Assembly (NCBI GenBank): GCA_030248225.1
Contig: JASANE010000453.1
Location: 1-64,000, forward strand
DNA: 64,000 nt
Direction: 5' to 3'
From: Trileptium ribeirensis
Lineage: Eukaryota; Nematoda; Enoplea; Enoplida; Thoracostomopsidae
The number at the start of each line of letters is the position of its first letter. Positions within the stretch are counted from its first letter, which is position 1. Below are positions 1 through 11,506 of the stretch, piece after piece. Made by a program: the position numbers and the translations under genes. The notes beneath the pieces were generated by a model. The model saw only the letters and a program-made list of their open reading frames with translations. It made no database searches and was not told the origin of the DNA.

Positions 1-2
1 AT

Positions 3-560
3 ATAGGTGGAGCCTTTGACAGCACTACACAAGATGCTTTCAGGCGTGCATTCACTAACTTTGGATTAAATTCAACTATTTCTAAATGGTTGAATAACTT
101 GGTTGGCGTACGATGGGCCACTGCAAGATTAGGTAACACAGCTGTAAGATTTCAAATCAGTCGAGGTAGTCCGCAAGGAGGAGTGCTACCACCGCTCTTA
201 TGGACAATGATAATTGATGATTTATTACGAAAACTAAATACGGCAAATGTGTATGCACAAGCATACTCTGATGATGTTGCAATTGCCTCTAGTAGCAAAG
301 ATATGGATGTTAACATAAGAAGGATTCAAAGAAAACTAGACTTATTAGAAAAATGGAGCACTGATCGAGGCCTAACGGTAAACGCAAGTAAAATCACAGT
401 ATTAATTCTATCTCGAAGCAGAACTGTAGCAACAAATGTAAATCTAAAGTTATCTAATGAGGTCTTAAAAATAACGAATACAGTCAAATACCTGGGAGTC
501 GTAATTGATAATAAACTATTATGGAAGGATCACATTGATTTAGTAATCAAAAAGGAGTGA
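3..560 (+). pseudogene. LINE reverse transcriptase, palm and motif C
   Basis: This is an open frame of about 185 codons with no start of its own, because it enters from the left edge. RT motif A appears as GGAFDSTTQ at the start. SRGSPQGGVLPPLLW is the template-grip region, and YSDDVAI is motif C, where YADD is usual. KYLGVVIDNKLLWKDHI is the conserved post-palm segment of LINE RTs. The frame ends at a TGA at 558-560, but the homology continues one frame over (VNTLMACRVIFGKTW, then PAVCYGAVVYG, roughly 555-690), so the TGA marks a frameshift rather than the true end. The enzyme would copy element RNA into DNA at the target nick; this copy cannot. Confidence 0.85.
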
Positions 561-703
561 ATACACTCATGGCATGCAGAGTGATTTTTGGAAAGACTTG
601 GGGAGCTAGACCAAAAACAATGCAGTATATCTATAGAGCTGTTGTACTTCCAGCAGTGTGTTACGGCGCCGTGGTGTATGGCACAAAATGAGATGTAAGT
701 CTT

Positions 704-1027
704 ATGCAAAAAAACATTAGCAAAATTTCAAGGTTAGCTTGCATCATGATAACAGGCGCAATGAAGTCGACGCCCACACTGGGTATGGAGGTATTGTTGA
801 ATATTCTTCCTATGGACTTGTCAGTAATGGAGGAAGGCATAAAAGAAATCCATAGAATTCAATATATAAGTCGAGAGATAATCACCGGAGTCAAAGGTTA
901 CCACACCGACTTTGACTACATAAGGAAGGAAATACCTGCGCTGAACTTCCGCTGTTATTATATGCCTTCGAGACTATCGGGGTTATCACTTGGCAGACAG
1001 TTTTTCCAAATCGTAATAGTTGGATAG
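704..1027 (+). pseudogene. LINE RT connection region (between RT and RNase H)
   Basis: This piece follows the frameshifted thumb region and a TGA at 688-690. It begins with an ISKISRLACIMITGAMKSTP-type stretch, the block of LINE pol proteins that usually reads as a helix followed by ITGA..TTPT. No catalytic residues are expected here. It ends at 1025-1027, and the RNase H domain resumes in another frame 45 bases later. A decayed remnant of the same pol gene. Confidence 0.65.
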
Positions 1028-1071
1028 ATGAAACGGAAAGCCTCAGTCGACAGTCGGCGGGAAAAATAATC

Positions 1072-1548
1072 TGCTATACAGATGGATCCCTCGTCAAGCA
1101 TCAAAGAAAGAATTTAACTGGAGCAGGTGGTCCAGAAGGACATGTTAGATATTATTACTCATTGGGGGAGTACTGCACAGTCTTTCAAGCAAAAGTGTAT
1201 GCAATTAAAATGTGTGTAGACAGCATATCAGCTAGTGGTGTGTATAATAAGAAAGTACGAATATTCTCAGACAGCCAACCAGCTCTTAAAGCACTCTCAT
1301 CACATGAAATAAAATCGGCGTTAGTCTTAGAATGTAGGAATAATATCGCAGAGCTATCAGAGAGAAATAATGTGATGCTCATTTTTGTACCAGGTCACAG
1401 TTACATTGAAGGCAAAGAAGTAACGGACGAGCTAGCTCGCAAAGGATCCAGTAAACTACCACAAGGCCCGGAACCTATATTACCGGTTGCTAGAAAAGAG
1501 ATAACCACAATGATTAAATCCTGGCTATACAGGAAATTCATTACATAA
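1072..1548 (+). pseudogene. LINE-encoded RNase H domain with a lost catalytic glutamate
   Basis: CYTDGS carries the first catalytic Asp (codon 1081-1083). IFSDSQPAL carries a later Asp (1270-1272). VPGHSYIEGKEVTDELARKG is the C-terminal signature, with its Asp at 1426-1428. Between the first two, where family members normally read QAEVYAI, this copy reads QAKVYAI. The catalytic Glu is therefore Lys (codon AAA at 1192-1194), which would abolish activity. In these elements the domain degrades the RNA strand after first-strand synthesis. The frame is in phase with neither preceding RT piece. Confidence 0.8.
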
Positions 1549-1712
1549 AGACTTGAATCAGCATGTAAACAGACAAAGAGTATTATAAGCACACCAAACA
1601 GCAATAAGAGCAAATTTCTCATAGGTCTCACAAAGGATAAACTAAGACAATGTGTTCAAGCAATTATAGGACATAGCTGGCTTAATTATCATTTATCATA
1701 GATACTAAATAG

Positions 1713-1760
1713 TGTAATGAATGTGGGGTAGATGAAACCTCTGAGCATTTTCTATGCAAA
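1713..1760 (+). pseudogene. LINE C-terminal zinc-knuckle remnant
   Basis: The frame CNECGVDETSEHFLCKC gives Cys-x2-Cys-x7-His followed by Cys residues, the pattern found after RNase H at the C-terminus of many LINE pol proteins. A stop at about 1817 breaks the following sequence. It marks the end of the coding part of the element. Confidence 0.6.
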
Positions 1761-2199
1761 TGCTCCAAGTATATAGACAGTAGAAGGGACATCTTAGGTG
1801 ATGAAGATATTAGGATATAAATCTTAAAAGACAGCAGTATCAAGGAACTATGTAAGTTTGTTATAAGCACAGGTAGGCTCAAATGTCCGGATCAATGATC
1901 AAAAGACGATCTACGCTTCACAGGTAGCCTTAAATCAGGTAAAGTCTTACTGTGTGTGTTAATGACTGGGTGATGTAATGGGCACCATCTATTTATCACC
2001 ACTCTCTGCTTGAGCGCAATAACTCTCTAAACTCTGTTTATACAGGTATTCTTCAAATCAAGCTGATTTATTAGTATTCATAATAGATAACGGGCTGATG
2101 CAATGGACATTTCTCTAGATGTCCCGCATACTTATCTAGCCCAGTAATATCTCTGTATCTGTATCTACCCCGTTTATATTTATCTGCGAGCAATTTTTT

Positions 2200-3450
2200 T
2201 ACTTGAGATTAATTCTTTTTTACATGCGAGTAAATTTGCATTACCCACGATAATTACATTTACTTGTCGGTGGGGTTTTTTACTCGCAGGTAGGAGTAAT
2301 ATTTATAGGATTCTAAAATTCGAGTAGGGCTTTATTTTTTATCTTTTAGTATACGAGTACGCACTTAGCCTACCCACTAGCTGCGCAGTCTATATATTTT
2401 TGGTGCATTATTGTTAAGTATGGACATTAGTAATTATCAGGATCATCCTCAATCCTTATTGGATGTAGGAAACACGGAATTGAATAAATATCCGAATAAA
2501 TATGTGGGGAGAAGGGGCAGCGATACTCGGCCGTACGTTACAAATTTATGGATTGGGCTGTACGCGCCGCTGATTCTGGTTATGAGTCTCCTGTAATAGA
2601 AATTGTAAGTTATTGCTAAACTACTGGTGTACAAAATAACCACTGCAATTGCATTGGAAGGATCAAAGGGAAATTATGAAAACGTAATTTCGAAAAGAAA
2701 CTAAAAAGCCCGGAGAGAGAATCGAATCGAACCTAAGCTACGCGCGCGTGAAAGTTACTCTTTACCCACCATATTATCTGACATTTGAAACTAAGGTTCT
2801 CGCAGTCCTTTCTATACTGCCAGGTTGAAATCTAAGAAGGCATGCTGGTTTATCTGTGGACCCAATATGAAAATTCGAATTTAATTCGAATGGTGTTTAA
2901 TGACCCAAAATTACCCAATATAACTAATTTTAGCTATTTTGTAGGGTGCTGGATAGCGTACCTCCTCCAGACAAAATTGTCTGCAGGTGGGACAAAATTC
3001 CTCGCAGGTAAAAAAATTACCTGCGGGTAGGACAAAATTACCTGCAGGTATGGCAAAATTACCCGCATATCAAAATTATTACCTGTAGGTATGGCATAAT
3101 GACAGGTAAGAGGTAATTACCTGCAGGTAGGGCAAGAGTGCCGTGTTACACGTAGGTAAAAACGTTACCCGCAGGTAAAATAAATTATACGCGGGTAAAA
3201 AGTATAATAAAATAAAATTAAATAAAATAAAATAATATAATAAAATAAAATAAAAATTAAATACTTAAATAGTAGGTTAAATTTGCTTACACTGGGGTAA
3301 ATATTTTTACTCACGAGGAAAACACACTCCCGGGTAATTTTTTATTATCCTTTATCCACACTACTATTTAAGAATTTGAAAGTTGGGAATAAGGATAAGG
3401 GTAAGATAAAAATTACACGCGAGAAAAATTTAACTGAGGATAATTTTAAG
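2200..3450. repeat. Degenerate minisatellite built on a palindromic TACCTGCAGGTA core
   Basis: Imperfect units of roughly 20-30 bases recur, densest at about 2985-3200. Each has a core such as TTACCTGCAGGTA followed by an A/T-rich tail with GGGACAAAA or GGCAAAA. Looser relatives (ACTCGCAGGTA, GCGGGTAAAA) reach back to about 2210 and on to about 3430. Many cores are self-complementary. No coding sequence is seen here. Confidence 0.6.
3204..3262. repeat. AAAAT-type pentanucleotide microsatellite
   Basis: A run of imperfect AAAAT/AAATA repeats immediately follows the minisatellite. Confidence 0.8.
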
Positions 3451-3961
3451 AATACGGGCCATTAGGACCATTTTTATGTTCCAAAATATGTAATATAAAG
3501 CAATAAAATTTTATGTGATATAACACGTGATATGAATTAGCGAAATAATAAGACTACCTAGATATTTCGTTTGTAGGAGTTGTCAGCGTATTATTAGCAT
3601 TATTACCATTTGTTTAGGCGTTTTCTGTGATTTTTTGATGCTCTAATAATTGTCGACGGCGAGTTATAGTATATTTAGGCATAATTTTTTTTTCCATTGG
3701 CCGAGATTTGTAGATAGTGTTGTGGAATTTCAAACTTGAATGCTTCGTTGGATGTATACGTTTCAAAATATACGTCAAATCGATCATTTTGTGTTATACC
3801 TTATTAAGAATAAATTTATTCCAAAATTCATAATTCGGCACATACGTTTAATGTATTTGTTGTTTCTTGGGATATATACTTGCCTTGCAATATCGCTTTG
3901 TGATTACATTTGCATCTAGATGTCAGTAAAATATAATTAACATCACGTTGCTATTGTTTAG

Positions 3962-4289
3962 GCTTGGCAGTGTGGGCGAGAGTTGAACCGTAAATACATT
4001 ATTCGATCACTCGAAGCGCAAGACGCTTATCTTTTTGCGAAGCGTGAAGAAACTTCCGATGAATTTTTTCAACTAATTGAATCGTTTGCAGTTAATTATG
4101 ATCCAGAACAAAGTAACAGTTTGATGTCGACAGCGTCGGTTTTCTCCGATGATTCCGCTGCTATTGTCGGGTCTGATTTTGGCTGCGGTCGAAGCAAGTC
4201 CGCAATTATTGAAGCTGCCCCACTGGCGGGTCCTGAAGCCGAACTCATTGACCTGTCGGCAAGCATGAATGGCATGCAGGTCGTTGCCG
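3962..4289 (+). CDS. MAP3K4: MAP3K4 exon 1 of window (N-terminal regulatory region)
   Basis: It encodes 109 codons plus one base. It opens AWQCGRELNRKY, matching the human QAWHAGRTINDQD block, then has DAYLFAKREETSDEFFQLIE and FAVNYDPEQ where human has LFLYTARQAIPDIINEIL and FKVNYG. The rest is Ser/Ala-rich (FSDDSAAIVGSDFG). In the family this follows the GADD45-binding part. The acceptor is TTGTTTAG at 3961. A second AG nine bases on (3970) is also in frame but would drop the conserved AW pair. The donor is GTAGGT with phase 1. No exon matching the preceding human segment is visible to the left, so the upstream intron includes at least the LINE. Confidence 0.85.
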
Positions 4290-4429
4290 GTAGGTTAAAA
4301 TTGTTGTAGTAGCTTGAGCTAATTTTGTATTTCTTGAATCCGCCATTATCATCACATTAATTTGGTGATCGCAGATATAAAAGAATTTTAAGGGAGTTCG
4401 TTTGGTCAAAATACCGAAAAATACTTCAT

Positions 4430-5970
4430 TAGGTGCAATCGCATTATATATTGCATATTATATACTTTGAACTGCAGTAACTATGGTGTAATAGATATAC
4501 AACGGCATAACGGAGACTTACAAGCTATAATGAACGATATATAGTTAAATAGAATCACAAAACATATGAGCTGAAAAACAGTTGTCCGTAAAATTCGTGG
4601 TAAAAATTTTCAGGGGTTCATGGGCAGACAAAATCTAAGGTTTCGACTGTGTGGAAGGTCGACGCGGTGGGTTAGGGGGTTGCTTTCCCGCCATCCCCTG
4701 TAAAACGCGGTTAAATGATATTTCTGTGCCAACTTTCTTTAGCCTTCTAATTCGTAGATAGGAATCAGTCTTTGCATTATGTCAAATCCGGGCATCAAAA
4801 TTGTAGATGATGACAGAAACTCGTAGCAACCTTGAGAACTATACTTATAACATTGGATGTACACTTGCATGTGTAAAATATAAAACACGTATATTCACGT
4901 CGTGGGATTCTAACCGTAGGGTAACTTGAGAGCACTTGGTGGAAAGCAAGCTTCAGGTACTTAGATTTATGCAGGTCTATTTTAAAGAGGTGGTCTAGTA
5001 CCTGATCTAGTTGAAGTGGAACCTTAAATCAAGCCAGGAGCATCACACGAAGTTTAAACATGTTTTGGGCACATTTTGTCTGTAGTTGCAGACGTATGTT
5101 TTTATAATTTTTTGGACATCTTAACGACAAACGTTTTTAAGAGTATAAAGTTCGGTTTTACTTATTGTGAGTAATGCATTGTGTTAGAATTTATGTTGTG
5201 GAATCTCGTAAATTGTCCTTTTTTGTCGAAATGGAATCTCTCTCATGCGGGCATAAATCTTGCTTGTCCCTACTGGGGGGTGATGGGGACCCATACTTGG
5301 TCGCCTCCTGTTTGTGGGAAGCTGCCCCTCATTCAAACCAGAGGCCACTTAATAATTCGTCCCCCGGTTCAGGTATTGACTAGCAACCAGGAACGTGATT
5401 TTGAAACTTGGCTCACGTTTTTTACCCTAAAATGTTGCTATAATTTAAATAAATGTTGCAAATGTAATCTTGAATTTACGGCTGGTACCGAAATTGCTCA
5501 CAGTTTGAACAAATATCACCATAAATATGAAGAAATTAGTACGATATAAAATTATTTGGACGGGGGGCCGCCACCTGCCCCATAATTGTCGCACTCTCGG
5601 TTCAGGCAGCCGCTTCCCATACTTTGCATTCCCCGGTTCAACAGCAGGGGATTCCCATGCCTCTTGGATGGGCTGTGTGGTTATTTACCCGACTTTCCTG
5701 TACGATTGGGTGTGGCGTGCCATCGAAGAATTGGCATATATGGATATATATTGCATATTATATTATACTAAGTACAACAGCACACACGATAGAATACGTA
5801 TATAACAGCGTAATGGAGAACTATGACCTACAATGCCAAATCTAAAAAGAAAAACATGTGAGTTATTTGAGTTGAAAAATAATTGCTCGAAAAGCACGTG
5901 AATAAATCTCGGCCGGTGGAGTCAAAATCTAGGGAGTCGCCCCCTCTGTAAAATTTAATACATTGTAATC
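4430..5970 (+). repeat. Duplicated intronic sequence, two diverged copies
   Basis: About 4435-4710 and 5745-5965 resemble each other. Both have TATTGCATATTATA, then ACGGCATAACGGAGA or ACAGCGTAATGGAGA, then GAGCTGAAAAACAGTTG or GAGTTGAAAAATAATTG, then TCAAAATCTA and a C-rich CCCCTGTAAAA end. Between them are two G/C-rich patches ending CCCCGGTTCA (around 5360 and 5630). Several overlapping open frames at 5174-5845 are low-complexity by-products; I see no gene. Confidence 0.45.
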
Positions 5971-6130
5971 ACTCTTCATGGCGTGCGCATTGGTAGAATT
6001 ATTGCATTTTTGTTGTGTTATGTAAGAATTAGGTATGAGGTTAAAATTAATATTGTACATTGTACAAATACGCTTTTTCTTGTTTCACCATAATAAACGT
6101 TTTGAATTATCATATTACTAAATTGTTCAG

Positions 6131-6468
6131 CAAATGTTATAGCTGTTGATGGTCCAGGCGAACAGATTGACAGCTCAGCAGCTGCCGATTCGATTAGTCG
6201 TAGTGTGACATCGTTACTGCCAACGAGCAAAACCTCGACATCGAGCGATGGAGCAACAACGTTCTACATCGATACAACTACTTTACCAAATGACAGTAGT
6301 TCCAAACTGCAATCGGCGAAAGACAGAAGTCGTGCTGCGACGGCACCGGTTGTGAGAAAAGTGTCAAGGAAACAACTTCCACCAGACATTCTTCCGCTTA
6401 CACAACGATATGAAACGTTTGTGCTTGATGAGAGCGCTCTTGAGCGACAAAGTATGGCATTGACCCAG
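6131..6468 (+). CDS. MAP3K4: MAP3K4 exon 2 (Ser/Thr-rich linker)
   Basis: It completes the split Ala codon and adds 112 codons. Most is a low-complexity Ser/Thr/Ala linker (LLPTSKTSTSSDGATTF), followed by a basic patch (VVRKVSRKQLPPDILPL). The last residues, LDESALERQSMALTQ, lead into the helix continued by exon 3; the human counterpart reads LQRQRVSFEQ at the same place. The acceptor is TTGTTCAG at 6130 and the donor GTACGA, phase 0. An antisense open frame across the same bases is a shadow. Confidence 0.85.
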
Positions 6469-8373
6469 GTACGATGTAGCGCTTCTGGAACCATGGCGAG
6501 TCGGACCAGTAGTAATATATTTATTATCAATGGGAGAAACAAGGCTGCGGGGCAAGAATATTGCCAAATGCGGGTGCAAATTAGCATTATAGTCACCTAG
6601 ATAAAACACTGAAAAAATGAATTATGCACACTTGAATAATTAGCGGATTTCCGGATTTGGGTTTTGATCCTAATCCTTTTACCGATTTGAGAAAATCTCT
6701 GCCGGAGCCACACTTTCAGTCAAAAATATTGTTAGCAAATTTGTATATTTTTGCTTTATTCCAAGAATATATTTTTGTTACGCGCGAGCTTACCATTTTT
6801 TCATAACAATTACATTAACAACACACTAGTAGTGCGTTAAAGAAGCGCATGCTACGTGGAAAAAACTGTGCTTACAGTGGTTAAATATTTCAGTATTTAT
6901 CATGATCTTTAAGACAACATAACCAATTTTTTAAAACCAAGAGGGTGGCGCAAGAGCCAGATTTTTTGCAAAAGCAGGAAATTTCCTGAATTTAACAGCA
7001 TTTTGATCCAACAATAGTGTTAAAATTATTACCGGATTCATCTTCATTGATTCGCATAAATTTCACAGAATAAGATGTTTTAACATAACGCTAAACGTGG
7101 AAGCTAATTCCAGTATTGAATTTAGGAAACCGATCGATCCAAAGTAGGCAATTTAATTTATCTGAAGCTTCCAAGAAAATGAAGGTTGCATAAACGCTAA
7201 TCAAAAACTGCAGTTTGAACTTAGTCGATCCACCTTAGTCAGTCGAGACTGAAAGATATTGTTGGATGTAGCGCGATGAATAGTTTGCTTGACATACCTA
7301 CGGTAGGCGGGAATTTCTGCTACCCTGATCTTGATCAAAAAACAGAAAGAGAAGAAGATTAAAAACACGAAAACCCAAAAGTTATAACTCCTACCGAATA
7401 TACGGTATACTAGAATTTCGCTGACACCGATAGGTTTTGAGCGCCATTGCTGTTAAATATTGGCTAGCCAGCTCAAAATAGGAATAATAGTTAGATTGCA
7501 CGAATAGCTACATGGATAGTAAACATAGTTGTAGTTTGTAACAACTCGGAGCATTATTTTCAGAGATACACACGATAGCAACCACATTTGGTAGATTCTG
7601 GGCATTAATATTTTCAGCTTTTGTTTCGTAGCGGCATCTGAATTTTGGGATAAACTTCAATAGTGTCCACCTGTAATAATCGATACATGTAGTACACTTG
7701 AAAACATGAGCCAAATAGAGCCAACTATTCCACAACTATAAATTATAACAGCGAAATATATATAAACGAATCTTGGTCCTTAGTATCGCTTTTGGTTATT
7801 ATATATTCCGTCGTTTGGACGACACTAGGAAAATATAGACGATATAATTTATACCTTATAGGTACATCCAGTGTCAAACTTTATAGTAAATACCTTCAGT
7901 GACCCGCAAGACATATTAAGAATAGCTATGCCTACGTTGTTTTGGAACAGAATTCGTTGCTAAACGATTAGCGGCAAGATTTTATTCCTGCAGTTCCAGT
8001 GGTTCAGGTCATTTGTTACGTGACAATTTTTACCCCTTCAGTTTAGCGTTACTATGTTATTTGTGAAAATATAAATTTGATTTTGGTTTAAAAGTTGGCA
8101 CTGACTAAAATTTTGCTCTTGGTGGCAAACACTTTTTATCACTATTTGCGTACGTTAAATACATTCAATCATAAAAACATTACGGAGATCTTAACGGTCA
8201 CGGTTACCTGGCTTACAATTTGTAAGTACCTGTCGAAATGACCACCACTGAGTTTAGGCACTATAGAGTCCAAATCCACTTTTTGCCGAATTAATGTTTG
8301 GTATTACCTGCCACCGATGCTGACTATAGTGTTGGGAGTACTGTACGAACCATCGCTGTGCTGCGTTAATTCT
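6469..8373. other. Intron sequence without recognisable content
   Basis: This is the first part of the 5-kb intron between exons 2 and 3. I see no coding blocks, inverted repeats or tandem arrays. The minus-strand open frame at 7508-7735 has no features of a known protein. Confidence 0.5.
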
Positions 8374-8890
8374 ATTTTCAGATTCCTTTGAAGTAAAGTC
8401 GGGTGTTAGTCAGGGGTCAATTCTTTCACCAACAATTTTCAACTTGGCCGTGAACTGTGCCAGCTCACAGTTCTGCACCCAACAGATAGATCAGTTTCCA
8501 ATGAGGCTGAGGATAGATTGACTGACGGCGATCACGCTGATGGCATTGCTCTCATCGTAGAAAGTGAAATTCAGTTTTAAAACATGCACTATCCGGTTAA
8601 TAGCAGAAAAATAGACCCTGTAGTTAACGAGTCAAAAACAAAAGTCCCGTCGTGTTGCATGACCGATGTTCCAACAGTCAATTTTAACACGAGATAACCT
8701 CGAAGGCGTTGACCGATTCTGCTACCTTGAAAGCGCCATGTGTGGGAGTGGCTCAAGCAACATGGAGTACTAAAATTTAGTGGCATGAACAAATTATAGT
8801 GTTCGAATGATGTCACTACGAACACAAAAACTCAGCTATTACAACTCGTGCATCCTGCCCACACTCTTCAGTGCCAGCTTCACGTGATCG
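8374..8890 (+). pseudogene. Second LINE reverse transcriptase fossil
   Basis: Scattered RT blocks occur in order but in shifting frames. FEVKSGVSQGSILSPTIFNL (8392 on) is the GV.QG..LSP.LF motif. A DHADGIALI stretch near 8531 is motif C, with the second Asp of ADD replaced by Gly. VDRFCYLESAM (around 8710) corresponds to the F.YLGS block. LSYYNSCILPTLFSA (around 8832) corresponds to the Y.SCVLPTLLYG block of CR1/L2-like LINEs. There are many stops. The element is separate from the LINE at the left edge. Confidence 0.7.
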
Positions 8891-8999
8891 GTAAAGCTCA
8901 GCCATATACATCATAAAATGCGATAATAGCACGCCATACGTGTTCGAAAACTTCTGCTGATGGAGACACCACGACGTCTCGAAATTTGACCATTTACTC

Positions 9000-9062
9000 T
9001 AAGAGTCCGGGTCGGTCGTCTGCTAAAGCAGGCGCGCGTTAAACCATTAGGTTATACATTTC
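9000..9062 (-). repeat. tRNA-like fragment, possibly a SINE head
   Basis: Read on the minus strand, TAACCTAATGGTTTAACGCG resembles a tRNA D-arm (pol III box A, about 10 of 12 positions). It is followed by GCGCCTGCTTTAGCAG, which looks like an anticodon arm. The T-arm (box B, GGTTCGANTCC) is not present at the expected distance, so it is not a functional tRNA gene. It may be a decayed tRNA-derived SINE or a chance match. Confidence 0.3.
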
Positions 9063-9365
9063 GGATGGCGGAGACAGCATTCCCCGCTAACTTGCAGTGG
9101 AAAAGGTTTCAGCATACTGAAAGGGTAAGGTTTTGGTTCCATCTGAATGAGATTCTGGATATTACTAGTAATAATAACGTTAAAGAAATAATATTGTATA
9201 TTATTTTGTTACTATATTCTTTTTGAAAAAATTATGTACCCAAACATGATGGTTAAATACTATGCATAAGAAATTGTATTTATTCATTCGTCGTAAAAAA
9301 TTATGCGGCAACTACTGTACTGTATGTAAGATATGTGCAGCAAGATGTTAATTATGAGGGCTATA

Positions 9366-10987
9366 GGGTCATTTCACGCTACGATGAGCTTTTGGTCGGG
9401 GGGGGGTAAAACTGGATATTTTGGCCAGTAGCACATAAACGTGCAGGGAACTGGTAAAAATGTTATTTGCGCTAGGAAGCGTCATTAGTTAGCTAGTTCA
9501 AACAAAAAAGTTTTTCGGCTTCACGCACGCCGTAAGAGGCTGAACATCCACATAATTCCCAAATTGACAAAAATCGTAATGACTAATTTACGACCTCTTT
9601 TTTTCGGGTAGCGTCGTGGCTCTGTGTTCGAAGTTATGGCCCAAATTCTTTTCTATGCAGGATAGTCAGGTCTACACAACATTTTTAATTGCACGATTTT
9701 CAAATCTACTCCAATCATGGAGAGTGACAGCTGTCGATATGGCATGAACCCCAGTTTTACCCCCCCCCCCCCGACCAAATTCTTTTTTGGTCATTGCTCG
9801 TTACTTATGCATGGTACATAAACGTTGTTCATATATCATACCTGTCCCCTGGTTGCCTTTTGAAAAAATATTAACCCAGGTGCTTGCTGTTACTTACCCC
9901 AGCGCTAGGGTCAAAAGGTCGATTTTAGCACATTTGATTACCCCCCCCCCGACCGTTGCTAGTTAGGGGTATGGTGGAGTCAGTAGAAGTCAATTAATTT
10001 GTCTGTTATGGTCCTTTCCAATCACGAAGCGAATGGTGAAACGACCTGAGCTCGATCTCGCGGCCAACCTGTTGATCTCAGGCTTTTACCCACCCCCGAC
10101 CACACTTTTACCCACTCCCGACCACACTTTTACCCACTCCCGACCACCACCAAAATGCGGAAAAATCGAACATACGATGTTATTTCGAGGAAATTTCACG
10201 CTTTTGGTTCATAATACATTGTGGCAATACATTTGGACGACATATGTCGCAAAATTATTTTTTGGAAAAAATTCTAAATTTACCCCCCCCCCCGACCATG
10301 GTCTCAGGCATGTGCACTGGCAGTTGATATGGGCTGCCATTTTGTTCCCCTCATAGTGGAAATTGTAGTATAGAATATCTTACATACCGTTTTCAAGTTA
10401 ACTATGCTGGTTAATCACGGTTGAATTGGCCATTTCACATTTTTACCCCCCCCCCGCCCCCGACCACCAGCTACTTCCGGCATTCTAACATATCTGGCAA
10501 AGGGTATGTTTTGAATTTTTTTGCATAACACTTCCCCCAGGCTAAACTATCGTATATATAGCTACCGTGTATCGATGCTTCGTTTCCATTTAATAACCGG
10601 TATACCTAAATCGGCACCCCCGTGTTTTAAAAGTGCTAAATTTGACCCAAGAATAGGCATAAAAAGCTTAATTTTTGATATACGGAGTTCCAGATAACGT
10701 CATTTTGACCGCGCTGACGGGCTGCACGAGATACGATCACAAAATCGATGCTAGATGCAACCTGGAGCATACCAGAGGCCATTTTATGGTACCTTGCGGA
10801 GCAGCAGGGGGGTGGTATTTGGGAAGTCATAGCATAAAAACGGTTAAAAAATTAACTATAACGACCTCAAATTACAGATCCTTGACGTTTATTGGTCATA
10901 GGGTGTAAAAATGAAGATAATCGGAGCCAAAAAAGTCATTAGTCATTTTTTCTGGGGCAAAAGGACATCGTAGCGTGAAATGACCCT
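9366..10987. mobile_element. 1.6-kb TIR element with C-rich arrays, copy 1
   Basis: It is bounded by near-perfect terminal inverted repeats, GGGTCATTTCACGCTACGAT at the left and the complement (ATCGTAGCGTGAAATGACCC) at the right. The flanks are TATA on both sides, consistent with a TA-type target. No transposase is visible, so it is non-autonomous. Inside are about eight copies of a motif TTTACCCCCnnCGACCA, some with runs of 10-14 C: near 9753, 9939, 10085-10148 (three in tandem), 10279 and 10441, with one inverted copy at the left end (9393). A second copy lies at 47238-48956. Confidence 0.8.
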
Positions 10988-11506
10988 ATATCCAGTTCAA
11001 CTCTTTAACATATTCAATTCCTAATTTAATTCTAGCTCAAATTATTCGAACTTCAACAAAAATACTAGTAGATTTTTTGTGCTTTGCTAACATTTGTTCA
11101 AAATAATTTTGTTTCTAAGCTAAATCGAATAGTAAATGGTGGCTAGAATTAAATCTAACCGGGAGAAGAATTTATCCTAGTAGCGATGGGAATAATTTGT
11201 TATTTGAATTGAATTGACTCAGTTTCTACAAAGAATTAATTCAGTTAGTGGATTTTATTCTAGAAAAATCATTGGTAGGGCGAAATTTAGTTGGGAAATC
11301 AATGCTAGCATATTTTTCACGATCTCTGTGCACATATTTTACAGTAGTTGCCCCATAGTTTAATGATGCGATTTTATTCGTACATAAAATATTTTCATCG
11401 TTATTGTTTGCAACTGTTATAATAATCTTATTTGAATAATAGATTTTCAAAATGGATATAAATGTTTCGACTGCATTATGTTACTACCATTATGTGTTCG
11501 TTATAG
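10988..11506. other. Intron end before exon 3, nothing recognised
   Basis: AT-rich intron with no repeat or coding match seen. The last bases (GTTCGTTATAG) are the acceptor of exon 3. Confidence 0.5.

Larger units (their letters stand above)
1..1900 (+). mobile_element. LINE (non-LTR retrotransposon) fragment, 3' half, broken
   Basis: The window opens inside a non-LTR retrotransposon reverse transcriptase. The order RT, thumb, RNase H, C-terminal zinc knuckle is that of LINEs carrying an RNase H domain (I, R1 or LOA-type groups). The reading frame is broken at about 556 (frameshift) and at 688-690 (stop), and the pieces lie in different frames, so it is dead. It continues off the left edge. 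The 3' end is not sharply defined; recognisable coding stops near 1830. It most likely sits in the MAP3K4 intron upstream of exon 1 of this window. Confidence 0.85.

Noticed and set aside
2411..2596. A protein-like open frame starting with ATG about 25 bases after a TATATATTTTT stretch, as a first exon and promoter of MAP3K4.
   Set aside because: It does not match the segment that should precede the AWQCGRELN block, and the expected upstream conserved block is absent from 1900-3960. TATA-like runs are common in such AT-rich sequence.
5174..5845. Cluster of overlapping + strand open frames.
   Set aside because: They overlap in three phases, have no domain, and lie in duplicated, locally G/C-rich intron sequence.
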